57,625 nucleotides of DNA, taken from NCBI RefSeq assembly GCF_021530995.1, contig NZ_JADYTF010000005.1:1-57625 (forward strand), in the 5' to 3' direction. Position 1 is the stretch's first letter, and each line of letters begins with the position of its first letter. The notes beneath the pieces were generated by a model that had not been told where the DNA came from, did not search any database, and was given only the letters and a program-made list of their open reading frames with translations. Made by a program: the position numbers and the translations under genes. The stretch comes from Bacteroides caecigallinarum (GTDB lineage Bacteria; Bacteroidota; Bacteroidia; Bacteroidales; Bacteroidaceae). Below are positions 7,867 to 15,268 of this stretch, piece by piece.

Positions 7867-8091
7867 CTATTTGTAGGCTTCGCGTACGGATAGAAAGAAA
7901 TATATTCCTGCCGCAATCATAGCCAGGCCAAGTATTGCATAGAATATTCTGGATTTGTTTCTCCCGAGGGTTCTCACTATGAATTGGGAATTCTGTGCAG
8001 TGAAGAACCATTCCCAGTTAAAGACTGATGCCATGAGAGACAAAATCCCTACCAGTACAAAAACCGATTGTATTATGTAGTGTGCAATCAT
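7867..8091 (-). CDS. two-helix membrane protein, Imm17-like
   Basis: 74-residue protein with two transmembrane segments (about residues 5-24 and 48-68) joined by a short loop, WEWFFTAQNSQFIVRTLGR. Size, topology and the loop resemble the Imm17 family, a group first defined as putative immunity proteins of polymorphic toxins but present widely in Bacteroidales as an orphan. No toxin gene lies nearby, so an immunity role is doubtful here. It starts 2 bp after tsaE and is the last gene of the leftward run. Confidence 0.6.
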   Translation of the reverse strand: MIAHYIIQSVFVLVGILSLMASVFNWEWFFTAQNSQFIVRTLGRNKSRIFYAILGLAMIAAGIYFFLSVREAYK

Positions 8092-8093
8092 CG

Positions 8094-8516
8094 TTATTCA
8101 GCTTCAAAACGTACGGTACGTGTTCCGTCCTCTGTCTCTTCTATATATACGTTTACGGTGTTACCCGGAAGCACGTCCTCTATCAGTTCAGGCCATTCTA
8201 TGAAGCAGAGTGCGCCACTATAGAAATAATCCTCATATCCCATGTCGTAAACTTCTTCAAGTTTCTTTATTCTGTAGAAGTCGAAGTGATAAATCAGTTC
8301 GCCTGCAGTTTCAGAACGGTATTCGTTTACGATAGCAAAAGTAGGTGAGTTTATAACATCTGTCACTCCAAGTTCTTCACACACAGCCTTGATGAATGTA
8401 GTCTTACCAGCACCCATCTTGCCGTAGAAAGCAAAGACTGTATTGTCTCCCATTTCAGCGATGAATTGTTTCGCTGCTTCATGGATCTGTTCCAGTGAAT
8501 TAATCTTTATTTCCAT
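8094..8516 (-). CDS. tsaE: TsaE, ATPase of tRNA t6A synthesis
   Basis: 140 residues, the full length for TsaE. The Walker A motif is [14 protein letters not shown]; the switch-like segment [12 protein letters not shown] and the downstream HFDFYRIK and FIEWPELI motifs are diagnostic. TsaE works with TsaB and TsaD to make N6-threonylcarbamoyladenosine at position 37 of ANN-decoding tRNAs and is essential in most bacteria. TsaB and TsaD are not in the window. It is probably cotranscribed with the small membrane protein downstream. Confidence 0.93.
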   Translation of the reverse strand: MEIKINSLEQIHEAAKQFIAEMGDNTVFAFYGKMGAGKTTFIKAVCEELGVTDVINSPTFAIVNEYRSETAGELIYHFDFYRIKKLEEVYDMGYEDYFYSGALCFIEWPELIEDVLPGNTVNVYIEETEDGTRTVRFEAE

Positions 8517-8554
8517 ATTATATTAGTTTATTGAATTCTTTAATACTTATTCCA

Positions 8555-8605
8555 TAACTCCATTAACTTCTTAACTCCATTAACTTCTTAACTCCATTAA
8601 CTTCT
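8555..8605. repeat. three perfect 17-bp tandem repeats across a stop codon
   Basis: TAACTCCATTAACTTCT is repeated exactly three times (8555-8571, 8572-8588, 8589-8605). The third copy covers the stop codon (8597-8599) and last codons of the metal permease gene, so a change in copy number would leave the protein end almost unaltered. It probably arose by replication slippage. Confidence 0.85.
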
Positions 8606-9406
8606 CCTTCTAATCATCTTCGCCACCGCATAAATCACTATAGAAGTAAATATGATTGATGCTCCTGAAGGAACCTGAAGCTGATATGACAGTATCAGTC
8701 CGCCTAAACAGCTAATGTAGCCGATTATTATCGACAGCCATATTATTTTCTTGAAGTTATATGTGAAAAGGTTTGCCGTCATCTGTGGCAGTGTAAGCAA
8801 TGAGATGACAAGAACTATACCTATCATTCTCAGGCAGGCCACTATGGTCAGTGCTATGAACATCATCAGCGTGTATTCGAACAGTGTCACCGGCAGACGT
8901 TGCGAGCGTGCAAATTCCCTGTCGAATGCTATTGATACTATAGGTTTCAGGAATATGGCAAAGAATACAGCCAGTGCGAGACTTATTATGCCAAGCAGTA
9001 TTATATCGCCGGTGGTAATGGTCAGGATATTTCCGAACAGGAATGAAGAAAGTTCAGGCGTAAATCCCGGAGCGAGAAAACTGAAGATAATTCCCACCGC
9101 CATGCCGAATGTCCAGAATACGGCAATGGCGGAGTCTTCCCGCATGTCGCTTCTCTTGCTTAGCCATTCCACTCCGAATGCCGACAACACAGAGAATATG
9201 GCAGCTGTAAGCAGCGGCGAAATACCTGTATATAGCCCTATTCCTATTCCTCCGAATGAAGCATGGGTTATACCTCCGCTGATGAAAACTAAGCGTCTTG
9301 TCACGATGTATGTGCCTATTATTCCACAGGCAATACTTGCAAAAAGGCTTCCCAGCAGTGCATTCTGGAAAAATGTATATTGGAACAGTTCTATGAAATC
9401 GGTCAT
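8597..9406 (-). CDS. ZnuB/MntB-type metal ABC transporter permease
   Basis: 269-residue integral membrane protein of the ABC-3 permease family with about eight helices. Family markers include the RRLVFISGGITHASFGG region near residues 37-51 and the DREFARSQRLP loop. These permeases import zinc, manganese or iron together with a periplasmic binding protein and an ATPase, neither of which is adjacent, so the metal cannot be assigned. It lies downstream of aroA and a hypothetical gene on the same strand, with an 83-bp gap before it. Confidence 0.88.
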   Translation of the reverse strand: MTDFIELFQYTFFQNALLGSLFASIACGIIGTYIVTRRLVFISGGITHASFGGIGIGLYTGISPLLTAAIFSVLSAFGVEWLSKRSDMREDSAIAVFWTFGMAVGIIFSFLAPGFTPELSSFLFGNILTITTGDIILLGIISLALAVFFAIFLKPIVSIAFDREFARSQRLPVTLFEYTLMMFIALTIVACLRMIGIVLVISLLTLPQMTANLFTYNFKKIIWLSIIIGYISCLGGLILSYQLQVPSGASIIFTSIVIYAVAKMIRRRS

Positions 9407-9409
9407 TTT

Positions 9410-9440
9410 GAGTTTTTAAGTTTTTAAGTTCTTGAGTTTT
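9410..9440. repeat. low-complexity direct repeats before the metal permease
   Basis: Short imperfect copies of GAGTTTTTAAGTTTTTAAG follow one another here. Similar AAACTAATAAACTGACAAAC copies fill 9455-9489. They look like slippage products typical of Bacteroides spacers. No promoter motif is evident. Confidence 0.5.
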
Positions 9441-9489
9441 TGGGCTTATTAGATTGCATAAACAAACTAATAAACTGACAAACTAACAA

Positions 9490-9909
9490 TCAATGTATTC
9501 TTCTTTCTCCCACAATCAGGAACAGCTCGTCCTTTAGCTCGTTTGGCAGTTCAATGCCTCGCAGTTGCAGGCTTCGGCACCATCCTGCCACCTCCACTTC
9601 CTGGGTTGAGTAAAGTATGTCTCTGAATTCTTCTATCTCTTCCTCGGTGTAGCTGTCCGAAGTGCGTCCTTTGAAACGGTCCAGCTCCTCGTCGTCGTAG
9701 TATTCTATTTTCTTGCTCACGGCAGCCAGAAGACTGTCTTTCTCGCATGTCTCATGCTGACCGCAGCATTCGCTGTCCACTTCAACCACTTGCGGCTCTT
9801 CGGTTATTTCTCCTTTTTCAATTTTCTTCTGGATGTTGCGGTTATAGAAGTATCCGGCTATAAGTCCGAACAGTGCAACACCGATGAGTGCTAAAACGAG
9901 TATCCACAT
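9490..9909 (-). CDS. hypothetical membrane-anchored protein with CCGxHxxC motif
   Basis: 139 residues. An N-terminal transmembrane helix (residues 2-20) is followed by a charged cytosolic region with ECCGQHETCEK (a possible metal or redox site), then an acidic helical region DDEELDRFKGR and a C-terminal WCRSLQLRGIELP segment. I do not recognise an assigned function. It lies 4 bp after aroA and is clearly cotranscribed with it. The high conservation I would expect of the Cys-rich motif cannot be tested here. Confidence 0.7.
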   Translation of the reverse strand: MWILVLALIGVALFGLIAGYFYNRNIQKKIEKGEITEEPQVVEVDSECCGQHETCEKDSLLAAVSKKIEYYDDEELDRFKGRTSDSYTEEEIEEFRDILYSTQEVEVAGWCRSLQLRGIELPNELKDELFLIVGERRIH

Positions 9910-9913
9910 GTCT

Positions 9914-11143
9914 TTATTCCTCCATTATGTTGAAACCTGCCTTGGTCAAATCTTTCCAGTATCCGGGATAAGATTTTGATACCACCTGCGGATTGTTTAT
10001 TTTGATGTTCTTCAGCTTCAGTGCAGCTGGGGCGAATGCCATTGCCATTCTGTGGTCTTCGTATGTGTCTATGGCTTGGTTTATGTCAGCTTCGCATCTT
10101 TCTCCATCCCATGACAGTACCGAACCGTCGCTTTCAGATATTACGTATCCCAGTTTCTTCATCTCGTTTATAAGTGCAGCCATTCGGTCTGTCTCTTTTA
10201 TCTTGAGACTTTGCAGACCACTGAAGCGGAACGGTATTCCCATCATGCAACAGGTCACTACAAATGTCTGCGCCAAGTCCGGCTGGTTTACGAAATCGTA
10301 TTCCATTCTGTCGGTAACCTTTCCGCTTTTGGTCAGAACTACATTCTTGTCTCCATATTCGGTTGTCACACCCAATTGCTCAAACAGTTCTGCCACTTTG
10401 GAGTCTCCCTGGAAACTCTTTTCGAAAAGTCCCGGAAGTTCCACGCGGGCGTTGTCCGACAGGGCTGTCATCTCATACCAGTAAGAAGCAGCGCTCCAGT
10501 CACTTTCCACATAGTATGGGGTAGGCTTGTAAGAGTCGTTGCTGATGCATATAGTGTGTTCGTCTGCCCATACGGCATCAGCTCCGAACTCTTTCATTAT
10601 CTGGATTGTAAGATTGATATATGGCTTTGAAACGATGTTGCCGGTCAGGTTGAGAGTAAGTCCGTTTTTAAGAGTAGGACCTATCATCATAAGAGCGGAT
10701 ATGTACTGCGAACTGATGTCTCCCGGCAGTGAGATAGAATTCCCATTAAGTTCTTTTCCTCTGATTTTCAGTGGAGGGAAACCCTCTTTTTCGGTATATT
10801 TAATGTCTGCTCCCAAGCTTCGTAAGGCATCCACCAGAATTTTTATAGGGCGTTGTCTCATCCTTTCAGTTCCCGTAATGATATGTTCGCCTTCCGTAAC
10901 CGAAAGATATGCGGTTAGAAATCTCATGGCTGTACCTGCCGCCATGATGTCTATAGTGTCGGTCATTTCACTAAGTGCGCGCACCATCACGAAAGTGTCG
11001 TCACATTCGGACAAGTTCTCTATTTTCCCGTCATGTTTTGACAGTGCTTTTATAATAAGGGCCCTGTTGCATATACTCTTTGACGACGGTAAAAGTATGT
11101 TTGTATTTATATTTTCAGGTGCTGAAACTTTTATTCTACCCAT
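9914..11143 (-). CDS. aroA: 3-phosphoshikimate 1-carboxyvinyltransferase (EPSP synthase)
   Basis: 409 residues from ATG 11143. It makes 5-enolpyruvylshikimate-3-phosphate from shikimate-3-phosphate and PEP in aromatic amino acid synthesis. Visible family motifs: LPSSKSICNRALII near the N-terminus, GTAMRFLTAYL, QYISALMMIGP, KETDRMAALINEMKKLG and DHRMAMAFAPAAL. An upstream in-frame TTG at 11176 would add 11 residues, but it sits inside the promoter -7 box, so 11143 is the start. Two downstream genes are likely in the same transcript. Residues around the PEP site (GTAMRFL where many class I enzymes have GTAMR) look normal. Confidence 0.93.
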   Translation of the reverse strand: MGRIKVSAPENINTNILLPSSKSICNRALIIKALSKHDGKIENLSECDDTFVMVRALSEMTDTIDIMAAGTAMRFLTAYLSVTEGEHIITGTERMRQRPIKILVDALRSLGADIKYTEKEGFPPLKIRGKELNGNSISLPGDISSQYISALMMIGPTLKNGLTLNLTGNIVSKPYINLTIQIMKEFGADAVWADEHTICISNDSYKPTPYYVESDWSAASYWYEMTALSDNARVELPGLFEKSFQGDSKVAELFEQLGVTTEYGDKNVVLTKSGKVTDRMEYDFVNQPDLAQTFVVTCCMMGIPFRFSGLQSLKIKETDRMAALINEMKKLGYVISESDGSVLSWDGERCEADINQAIDTYEDHRMAMAFAPAALKLKNIKINNPQVVSKSYPGYWKDLTKAGFNIMEE

Positions 11144-11173
11144 ATTGCAATCTTTCAGTGTTCGTTTAGATTG

Positions 11174-11181
11174 CAAAGATA
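11174..11181 (-). promoter_or_regulatory. aroA -7 box
   Basis: Minus-strand TATCTTTG matches TAnnTTTG. Transcription would start near 11168, giving a 25-base leader to ATG 11143 and excluding the TTG at 11176. Confidence 0.6.
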
Positions 11182-11229
11182 ATGTATTTATTTGTTTTTT
11201 TGATGGAAAGCAGTTTCATATAATATTTT

Positions 11230-11237
11230 TATCTTTG
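11230..11237 (+). promoter_or_regulatory. orphan rightward -7 box at the IS21 left edge
   Basis: TATCTTTG matches TAnnTTTG and lies 8 bp before the first base of the IS element. It has no rightward gene of its own other than istAB. Either the element inserted at the start of a gene now lost, or the promoter reads into the element. Confidence 0.4.
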
Positions 11238-11245
11238 TAACAGGA

Positions 11246-11345
11246 TGGAAAATATAAAGTCACTTGACCCACTATTATAAAAATCACCTGACCCACCTTT
11301 ATAACCGAAACTGACCCACTTAGATTATAATAAAAATTGACCCTA
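11246..11345 (+). repeat. IS21 left end: inverted repeat and TGACCC array
   Basis: The 34-bp terminal repeat (11246-11279) is followed by TGACCCAC copies at 11265, 11289 and 11312 and TGACCCTA at 11338. These are probable IstA binding sites. Confidence 0.8.
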
Positions 11346-11429
11346 TAGAATTACCACATTTCAGTCTTGTTTTTGTACTTTAAAAAGCATTTTAACCCGG
11401 TATTATTAACCGAATAAAAATTTTAAAGA

Positions 11430-12995
11430 ATGAAAATAAGAATCAAGCACATACTGCGGTGCTACCAGTCAGGAATGAGTATCCGTAGTATCAGTTCTTC
11501 TCTTCTGATTTCACGTAATACAGTAAAACGGTATATCCGAATATACGAGGATATGGGTATAGAGCTGGAACGCCTGTTGAAAATGGACGAGCATCATCTG
11601 CATGAACTTTTCGGTACGGAGACTGACAACGAATCAACAGGATCTGCAGAGTATAAGTATCTTCAAGAACATATACCTGAGTACATTAAACGACTTAAAT
11701 CCCGTGGAACAACAAGAAGGTCCTTGTATGAGGAGTATCTGAGAAACCGTCCCCAAGGTTACAGTTATTGTTCATTCTGCCTGTATCTCAGACGTGAAAG
11801 GGAGGTAAAAATACCGGTTGGACGCATAGATCATATAGCTGGTGATCAGATGTATGTGGATTTTGCCGGTGACAAACTTTATATTTCAGACAGGAATACG
11901 GGTGATAAGGTTCCCGTAGAAGTCTTTGCAGCGATACTTCCATGCAGTCAGATTACTTATTACGAGGCTGTACCATCGCAAAAGAAAGAATATCTTATCC
12001 AGGCATGTGAAAATGCTTTCCATTATTTTGGAGGTGTACCCAATGCCATAGTTCCCGACAACCTCAAATCTGCCGTAACAAAGCCCGGTGGAATAGAGCC
12101 TGTAATAAATGATGACTTTGCAGCATTTGCAGACCATTACGGCTGTGTTGTCTTTCCGGCAAGAGTGCGCAAACCCAAAGACAAGGCTTTGGTTGAAAAT
12201 GCTGTAAGACTGCTTTACAGGGAGGTCTATTCAAAGATGACAGGATTGAAATTCAATGATATTGAAGCCTTGAACATAGAAATAATGAAACATACTGACG
12301 CATTGAACAGCCGAAAGATGTACAACCGCAGCTACAGCCGTAGGGAGCGTTTCCTCGAGGTCGAGAAAGACAGGCTACATATATTGCCGGCAACAAGATT
12401 TATATCAAAAAACCGGAAAACGGCAACTGTCATGAAAAACAGTTATGTATCGCTTAACAATCACTATTACAGTGTTCCTAAAGAGTATATAGGCGATGCT
12501 GTAGAATTACTGTATGATGGGGACACAGTGGAGATATATTATAAATTCAGACACATAACGACACATCGCAGGGATGATACACCTTTCACTTATTCAGAAA
12601 AACCTTCCCATAAACTTCCCGGAGTACTACATGAATACAGAATCAGAATGGATGATATATACCGCAAGGCACGTGAAATAGACACGGTAGTGGAAGAGTA
12701 TATAAAGTTGGTGGCTGTTGCCAAAAAATATCCTGTTCAGGCTATACGTTCAGCTGATGGTATATTATGTCTTGTGGAACGTTTCGGACACGACAGAGTG
12801 GTTCTTGCATGCCAGATAGCAATGGAATCCTGCATGTTCGGGTTCAACGAACTTGAAAGCCTTCTGGTAAACAGGGAAGATGAAAAGTATCATATACAAA
12901 TGGAAGGGCTTGCTCCTGAACTTACCCCTAAACACAGAAATCTCAGAGGTAAGGATTATTTTAACTCTAAAAACATAGATAAAAATGACAAGTAA
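11430..12995 (+). CDS. istA: IS21 transposase IstA
   Basis: 521 residues. An N-terminal helix-turn-helix (MSIRSISSSLLISRNTVKRY) is followed by an rve/DDE integrase core: the first Asp in QMYVDFAGDK, the second in IVPDNLKSAV, and the Glu in KPKDKALVENAVRLLYREV. A C-terminal domain follows (NHYYSVPKEYIG). Full-length for IstA. It cuts and joins the IS ends with the help of IstB. The stop overlaps the istB start by 11 bases, the common istA/istB arrangement. Confidence 0.95.
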   Translation: MKIRIKHILRCYQSGMSIRSISSSLLISRNTVKRYIRIYEDMGIELERLLKMDEHHLHELFGTETDNESTGSAEYKYLQEHIPEYIKRLKSRGTTRRSLYEEYLRNRPQGYSYCSFCLYLRREREVKIPVGRIDHIAGDQMYVDFAGDKLYISDRNTGDKVPVEVFAAILPCSQITYYEAVPSQKKEYLIQACENAFHYFGGVPNAIVPDNLKSAVTKPGGIEPVINDDFAAFADHYGCVVFPARVRKPKDKALVENAVRLLYREVYSKMTGLKFNDIEALNIEIMKHTDALNSRKMYNRSYSRRERFLEVEKDRLHILPATRFISKNRKTATVMKNSYVSLNNHYYSVPKEYIGDAVELLYDGDTVEIYYKFRHITTHRRDDTPFTYSEKPSHKLPGVLHEYRIRMDDIYRKAREIDTVVEEYIKLVAVAKKYPVQAIRSADGILCLVERFGHDRVVLACQIAMESCMFGFNELESLLVNREDEKYHIQMEGLAPELTPKHRNLRGKDYFNSKNIDKNDK

Positions 12996-13758
12996 TAATA
13001 AAACAAACAGAACTGTCGGAAAAAATATGGACAGAATAATGGAGTTACTCTCCAAATTACGTTTTTACGGTATGCTTGAAACATACAGAAATGACTGCAG
13101 GACAACATCCTCTGATGGTATGACAAACGATGAGTTCCTGAAATGGCTTCTTGAAAGCGAGTATGATTACAGACGCAATGTAAGCATTGAACGACTGATA
13201 AGATCTGCAAACTTCAGATATAAGGCATATATGGAAAAAATAGACTATACAATAAAACGGAACCTTGACCGGAACCAGCTCGAGAGACTTGCTTCTCTTG
13301 ATTTTATAAGAGACGGACAGAATATTTTTATCACAGGAAGCTCCGGAACAGGTAAAAGCTATATAGCTTCAGCAATAGGATATGAAGCATGCAAAAATGG
13401 AGTCAGAACTTTATACTCCAATGCGTCAAAGCTTATGGGACAGCTTAAAATGGCCAAAAACAAGGGAACTATAGAATCTGAGATGAAAAAAATTGAAAAG
13501 TGTTCACTGCTTATTCTTGACGATCTGTTTCTTATAGGACTGGATGCCAGAGAAAGGTCAATACTTATGGAAATAATAGAAGACAGACACGGACTAAAAT
13601 CAATCATAATAACGTCACAACTTCCAGTCGAAAGCTGGTATGATGCAATTGGAGATCCTACGGTAGCTGATGCAATCCTGGACAGAATCGTACATACTGC
13701 ACACAAAATTGAGCTAACGGGTGATTCTGTAAGAAAGATTAATGCTAAAAAGAAGTAG
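12985..13758 (+). CDS. istB: IS21 helper ATPase IstB
   Basis: 257-residue AAA+ ATPase of the IstB/DnaC-like family. Walker A is GSSGTGKSYIASAIG, Walker B is LLILDDLFL, and a DRHGLKSIIITSQLP sensor region follows. It assembles on target DNA and activates IstA. The N-terminal helical part (MDRIMELLSKLRFYGM) is the usual IstB_N region. Full length, no frameshift. Confidence 0.95.
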   Translation: MTSNNKTNRTVGKNMDRIMELLSKLRFYGMLETYRNDCRTTSSDGMTNDEFLKWLLESEYDYRRNVSIERLIRSANFRYKAYMEKIDYTIKRNLDRNQLERLASLDFIRDGQNIFITGSSGTGKSYIASAIGYEACKNGVRTLYSNASKLMGQLKMAKNKGTIESEMKKIEKCSLLILDDLFLIGLDARERSILMEIIEDRHGLKSIIITSQLPVESWYDAIGDPTVADAILDRIVHTAHKIELTGDSVRKINAKKK

Positions 13759-13787
13759 TATCTGCTATAAAAAATTATAATTGAAAC

Positions 13788-13887
13788 TGACCCGGGTTAA
13801 AATGCATTTTTCTCTACTTAATTCTAATATTTTTTTGATGGGTCAATTAAAAGTATAATAGTGGATCAAGTGACTTTATATTTTCCA
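13788..13887 (-). repeat. IS21 right end
   Basis: TGACCCGG at 13788, TGGGTCA at 13839, and the 34-bp terminal repeat at 13854-13887, which matches the left end in inverse orientation with a single base difference (GGATCA instead of GGGTCA). Confidence 0.8.
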
Positions 13888-13907
13888 ATAGACAACGAAA
13901 ATACCTT

Positions 13908-14024
13908 TTAGTAGTCTCCATCACCATCTGTCATGCCTGATGCCATTGATTCCGGGTTGTAATATTTCACTTTCTTATCTAGTTCATTTAATATGCTGCG
14001 CGAGAGCATACTATGTTTTAGCAT
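13908..14024 (-). CDS. possible 38-residue protein at the end of the kinase locus
   Basis: Open frame from ATG 14024 to TAA 13908, ending in NPESMASGMTDGDGDY. It is in the same frame as the SEL1 gene upstream, separated by that gene's TAA and 33 bases. The acidic tail with DGDGD recalls the Asp-rich loops in three membrane proteins of the same locus. Against it: no clear ribosome-binding site, and the first third overlaps a strong hairpin (14002-14028, AGAGCATGCTA/TAGTATGCTCT) that could be the operon's terminator. It ends 21 bp from the IS21 edge. I recognise no family. Confidence 0.35.
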   Translation of the reverse strand: MLKHSMLSRSILNELDKKVKYYNPESMASGMTDGDGDY

Positions 14025-14057
14025 GCTCTTGCGTAACGTGATTGGTTCGGTTAGAAT

Positions 14058-15248
14058 TTAAGGATTGTTGGAAGTCTGTTTGGCTTTATCTGCCCAAACT
14101 TCCGCTTGCTTAATATCCTTTTCTACTCCTCGGCCATAGCGATAGCAGGCAGAAAGCTTTTCCATGGCACTGACATTACCTTGTTCGGCGGCTTTTTTGA
14201 ACCAAGGGACAGCTTCCGTATAGTTTTTGTTGTTGTAATAGTGGAGGCCTAAATTAAACTCGCCATGCACATAGCCTTGTTCCGCCGATTTCTTAAACCA
14301 ATAGACACCTTCTTCATTTTGATGCTTTTTCATGTAGACAATGCCTAGTAAGTTTTGGGCAACTGCGTCTCCTTGTTCTGCGGCTTTTTTAAACCAAGAC
14401 TCTGCTTGGGCGAGATCTTTCCTTGTGGAATCATAATAAATGCCTAAATTCCGTTGTGCAATTGCGTTTCCTTGTTCTGCAGCTTTCTCTGACCAGAATA
14501 GGGCAAGTTCAAAATTTTTGTGGTTTAAATAATAGGTACCTAAGGAACATTGCGCTTTGGCATCTCCTTTTTCGGCTGCTTTTTTATACCATAATACAGC
14601 TTGTTCCCAATTATTATTCTTTTCATAATGGAGACCTAAGTTGAACTGTGCTTTCGGATATCCCGCTTGGGCTGCTTTTTGGAACCATTCTACTCCTTCT
14701 TCATTCTTGCCGGATTCCATGCATAAAATGCCTAAAAAATTTTGAGCCTGCGCATTATTCTGCTCGGCACTTTGAGTATACCAATATGCCGCTTGCTCTT
14801 TGTCCTTTTTGTAGAAAGAATAATAATTACCCAATCCACATTGGGCAGAAGCATCTCCAGTTTTGGCCGCCTTTTCCAGCCAAGGAAAAGCTTCTTCATA
14901 ATTATTATTATTCAAATAGTGCAAGCCTAATTGTCGTTGAGCATCTGTATTATTTTGTGCGGCAGCTTTTCTCCACCAAGGGAGTGCTTGATTATAAAGT
15001 TTATTGTTATAGTAATGTACGCCCAAATTATATTGCGCTTCTGAGTCACCTTTATCAGCCGCTTTTTTGAGCCAATAAACTCCTTCTTCGCTTTTCCCTT
15101 GTTGCAGAAACCATAAACCATATTTGCTTTGCGCTTCCACATCTCCGGCTTCCGCTTTCACCTCCATTTCCAGTTGTGTCCATTCACTTTGAGCCATGAC
15201 ATTGCTCCACACCAATAAACTCAGTGCTAAAAATAAAAACTTTTTCAT
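14058..15248 (-). CDS. exported SEL1-repeat protein
   Basis: 396 residues. Residues 1-19 are a signal peptide (MKKFLFLALSLLVWSNVMA, then QSEW), so it is periplasmic or envelope-located. The rest is about ten SEL1/TPR-like repeats of 34-36 residues with the recurring pattern A-E-x-G-[DN]-A-x-A-Q-x-x-L-G. SEL1 repeats form solenoids that bind other proteins. It follows the SEL1-carrying kinase by 20 bp, and both proteins share SEL1-type repeats, so they may form one envelope complex. The catalytic role, if any, is none that I can see. Confidence 0.85.
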   Translation of the reverse strand: MKKFLFLALSLLVWSNVMAQSEWTQLEMEVKAEAGDVEAQSKYGLWFLQQGKSEEGVYWLKKAADKGDSEAQYNLGVHYYNNKLYNQALPWWRKAAAQNNTDAQRQLGLHYLNNNNYEEAFPWLEKAAKTGDASAQCGLGNYYSFYKKDKEQAAYWYTQSAEQNNAQAQNFLGILCMESGKNEEGVEWFQKAAQAGYPKAQFNLGLHYEKNNNWEQAVLWYKKAAEKGDAKAQCSLGTYYLNHKNFELALFWSEKAAEQGNAIAQRNLGIYYDSTRKDLAQAESWFKKAAEQGDAVAQNLLGIVYMKKHQNEEGVYWFKKSAEQGYVHGEFNLGLHYYNNKNYTEAVPWFKKAAEQGNVSAMEKLSACYRYGRGVEKDIKQAEVWADKAKQTSNNP

Positions 15249-15268
15249 ATTCGTATTTTATAGGTTGA

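Larger units (their letters stand above)
11246..13887 (+). mobile_element. IS21-family insertion sequence, complete
   Basis: 2642-bp element with istA and istB and 34-bp terminal inverted repeats (11246-11279 and 13854-13887) that differ at one base and begin TGGAAAATATAAAG. Inside the left end TGACCC motifs recur at 11265, 11289, 11312 and 11338 (about 24-bp steps); the right end has them at 13788 (direct), 13839 and 13861 (inverted, the last as GGATCA). Such multiple terminal repeats are a feature of IS21. A further inverted pair lies at 11382-11400 and 13792-13810. I found no target duplication: the flanks are CAGGA and ATAGA. Both genes look intact, so it may still be mobile. Confidence 0.92.

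Noticed and set aside
7867-8091. Imm17-like protein as evidence for a polymorphic toxin locus.
   Set aside because: No toxin, Rhs or secretion gene nearby; the gene sits in a housekeeping run.
10539-11240. 233-codon open frame antisense to aroA.
   Set aside because: aroA has all family motifs; the antisense frame has none and crosses the aroA promoter.
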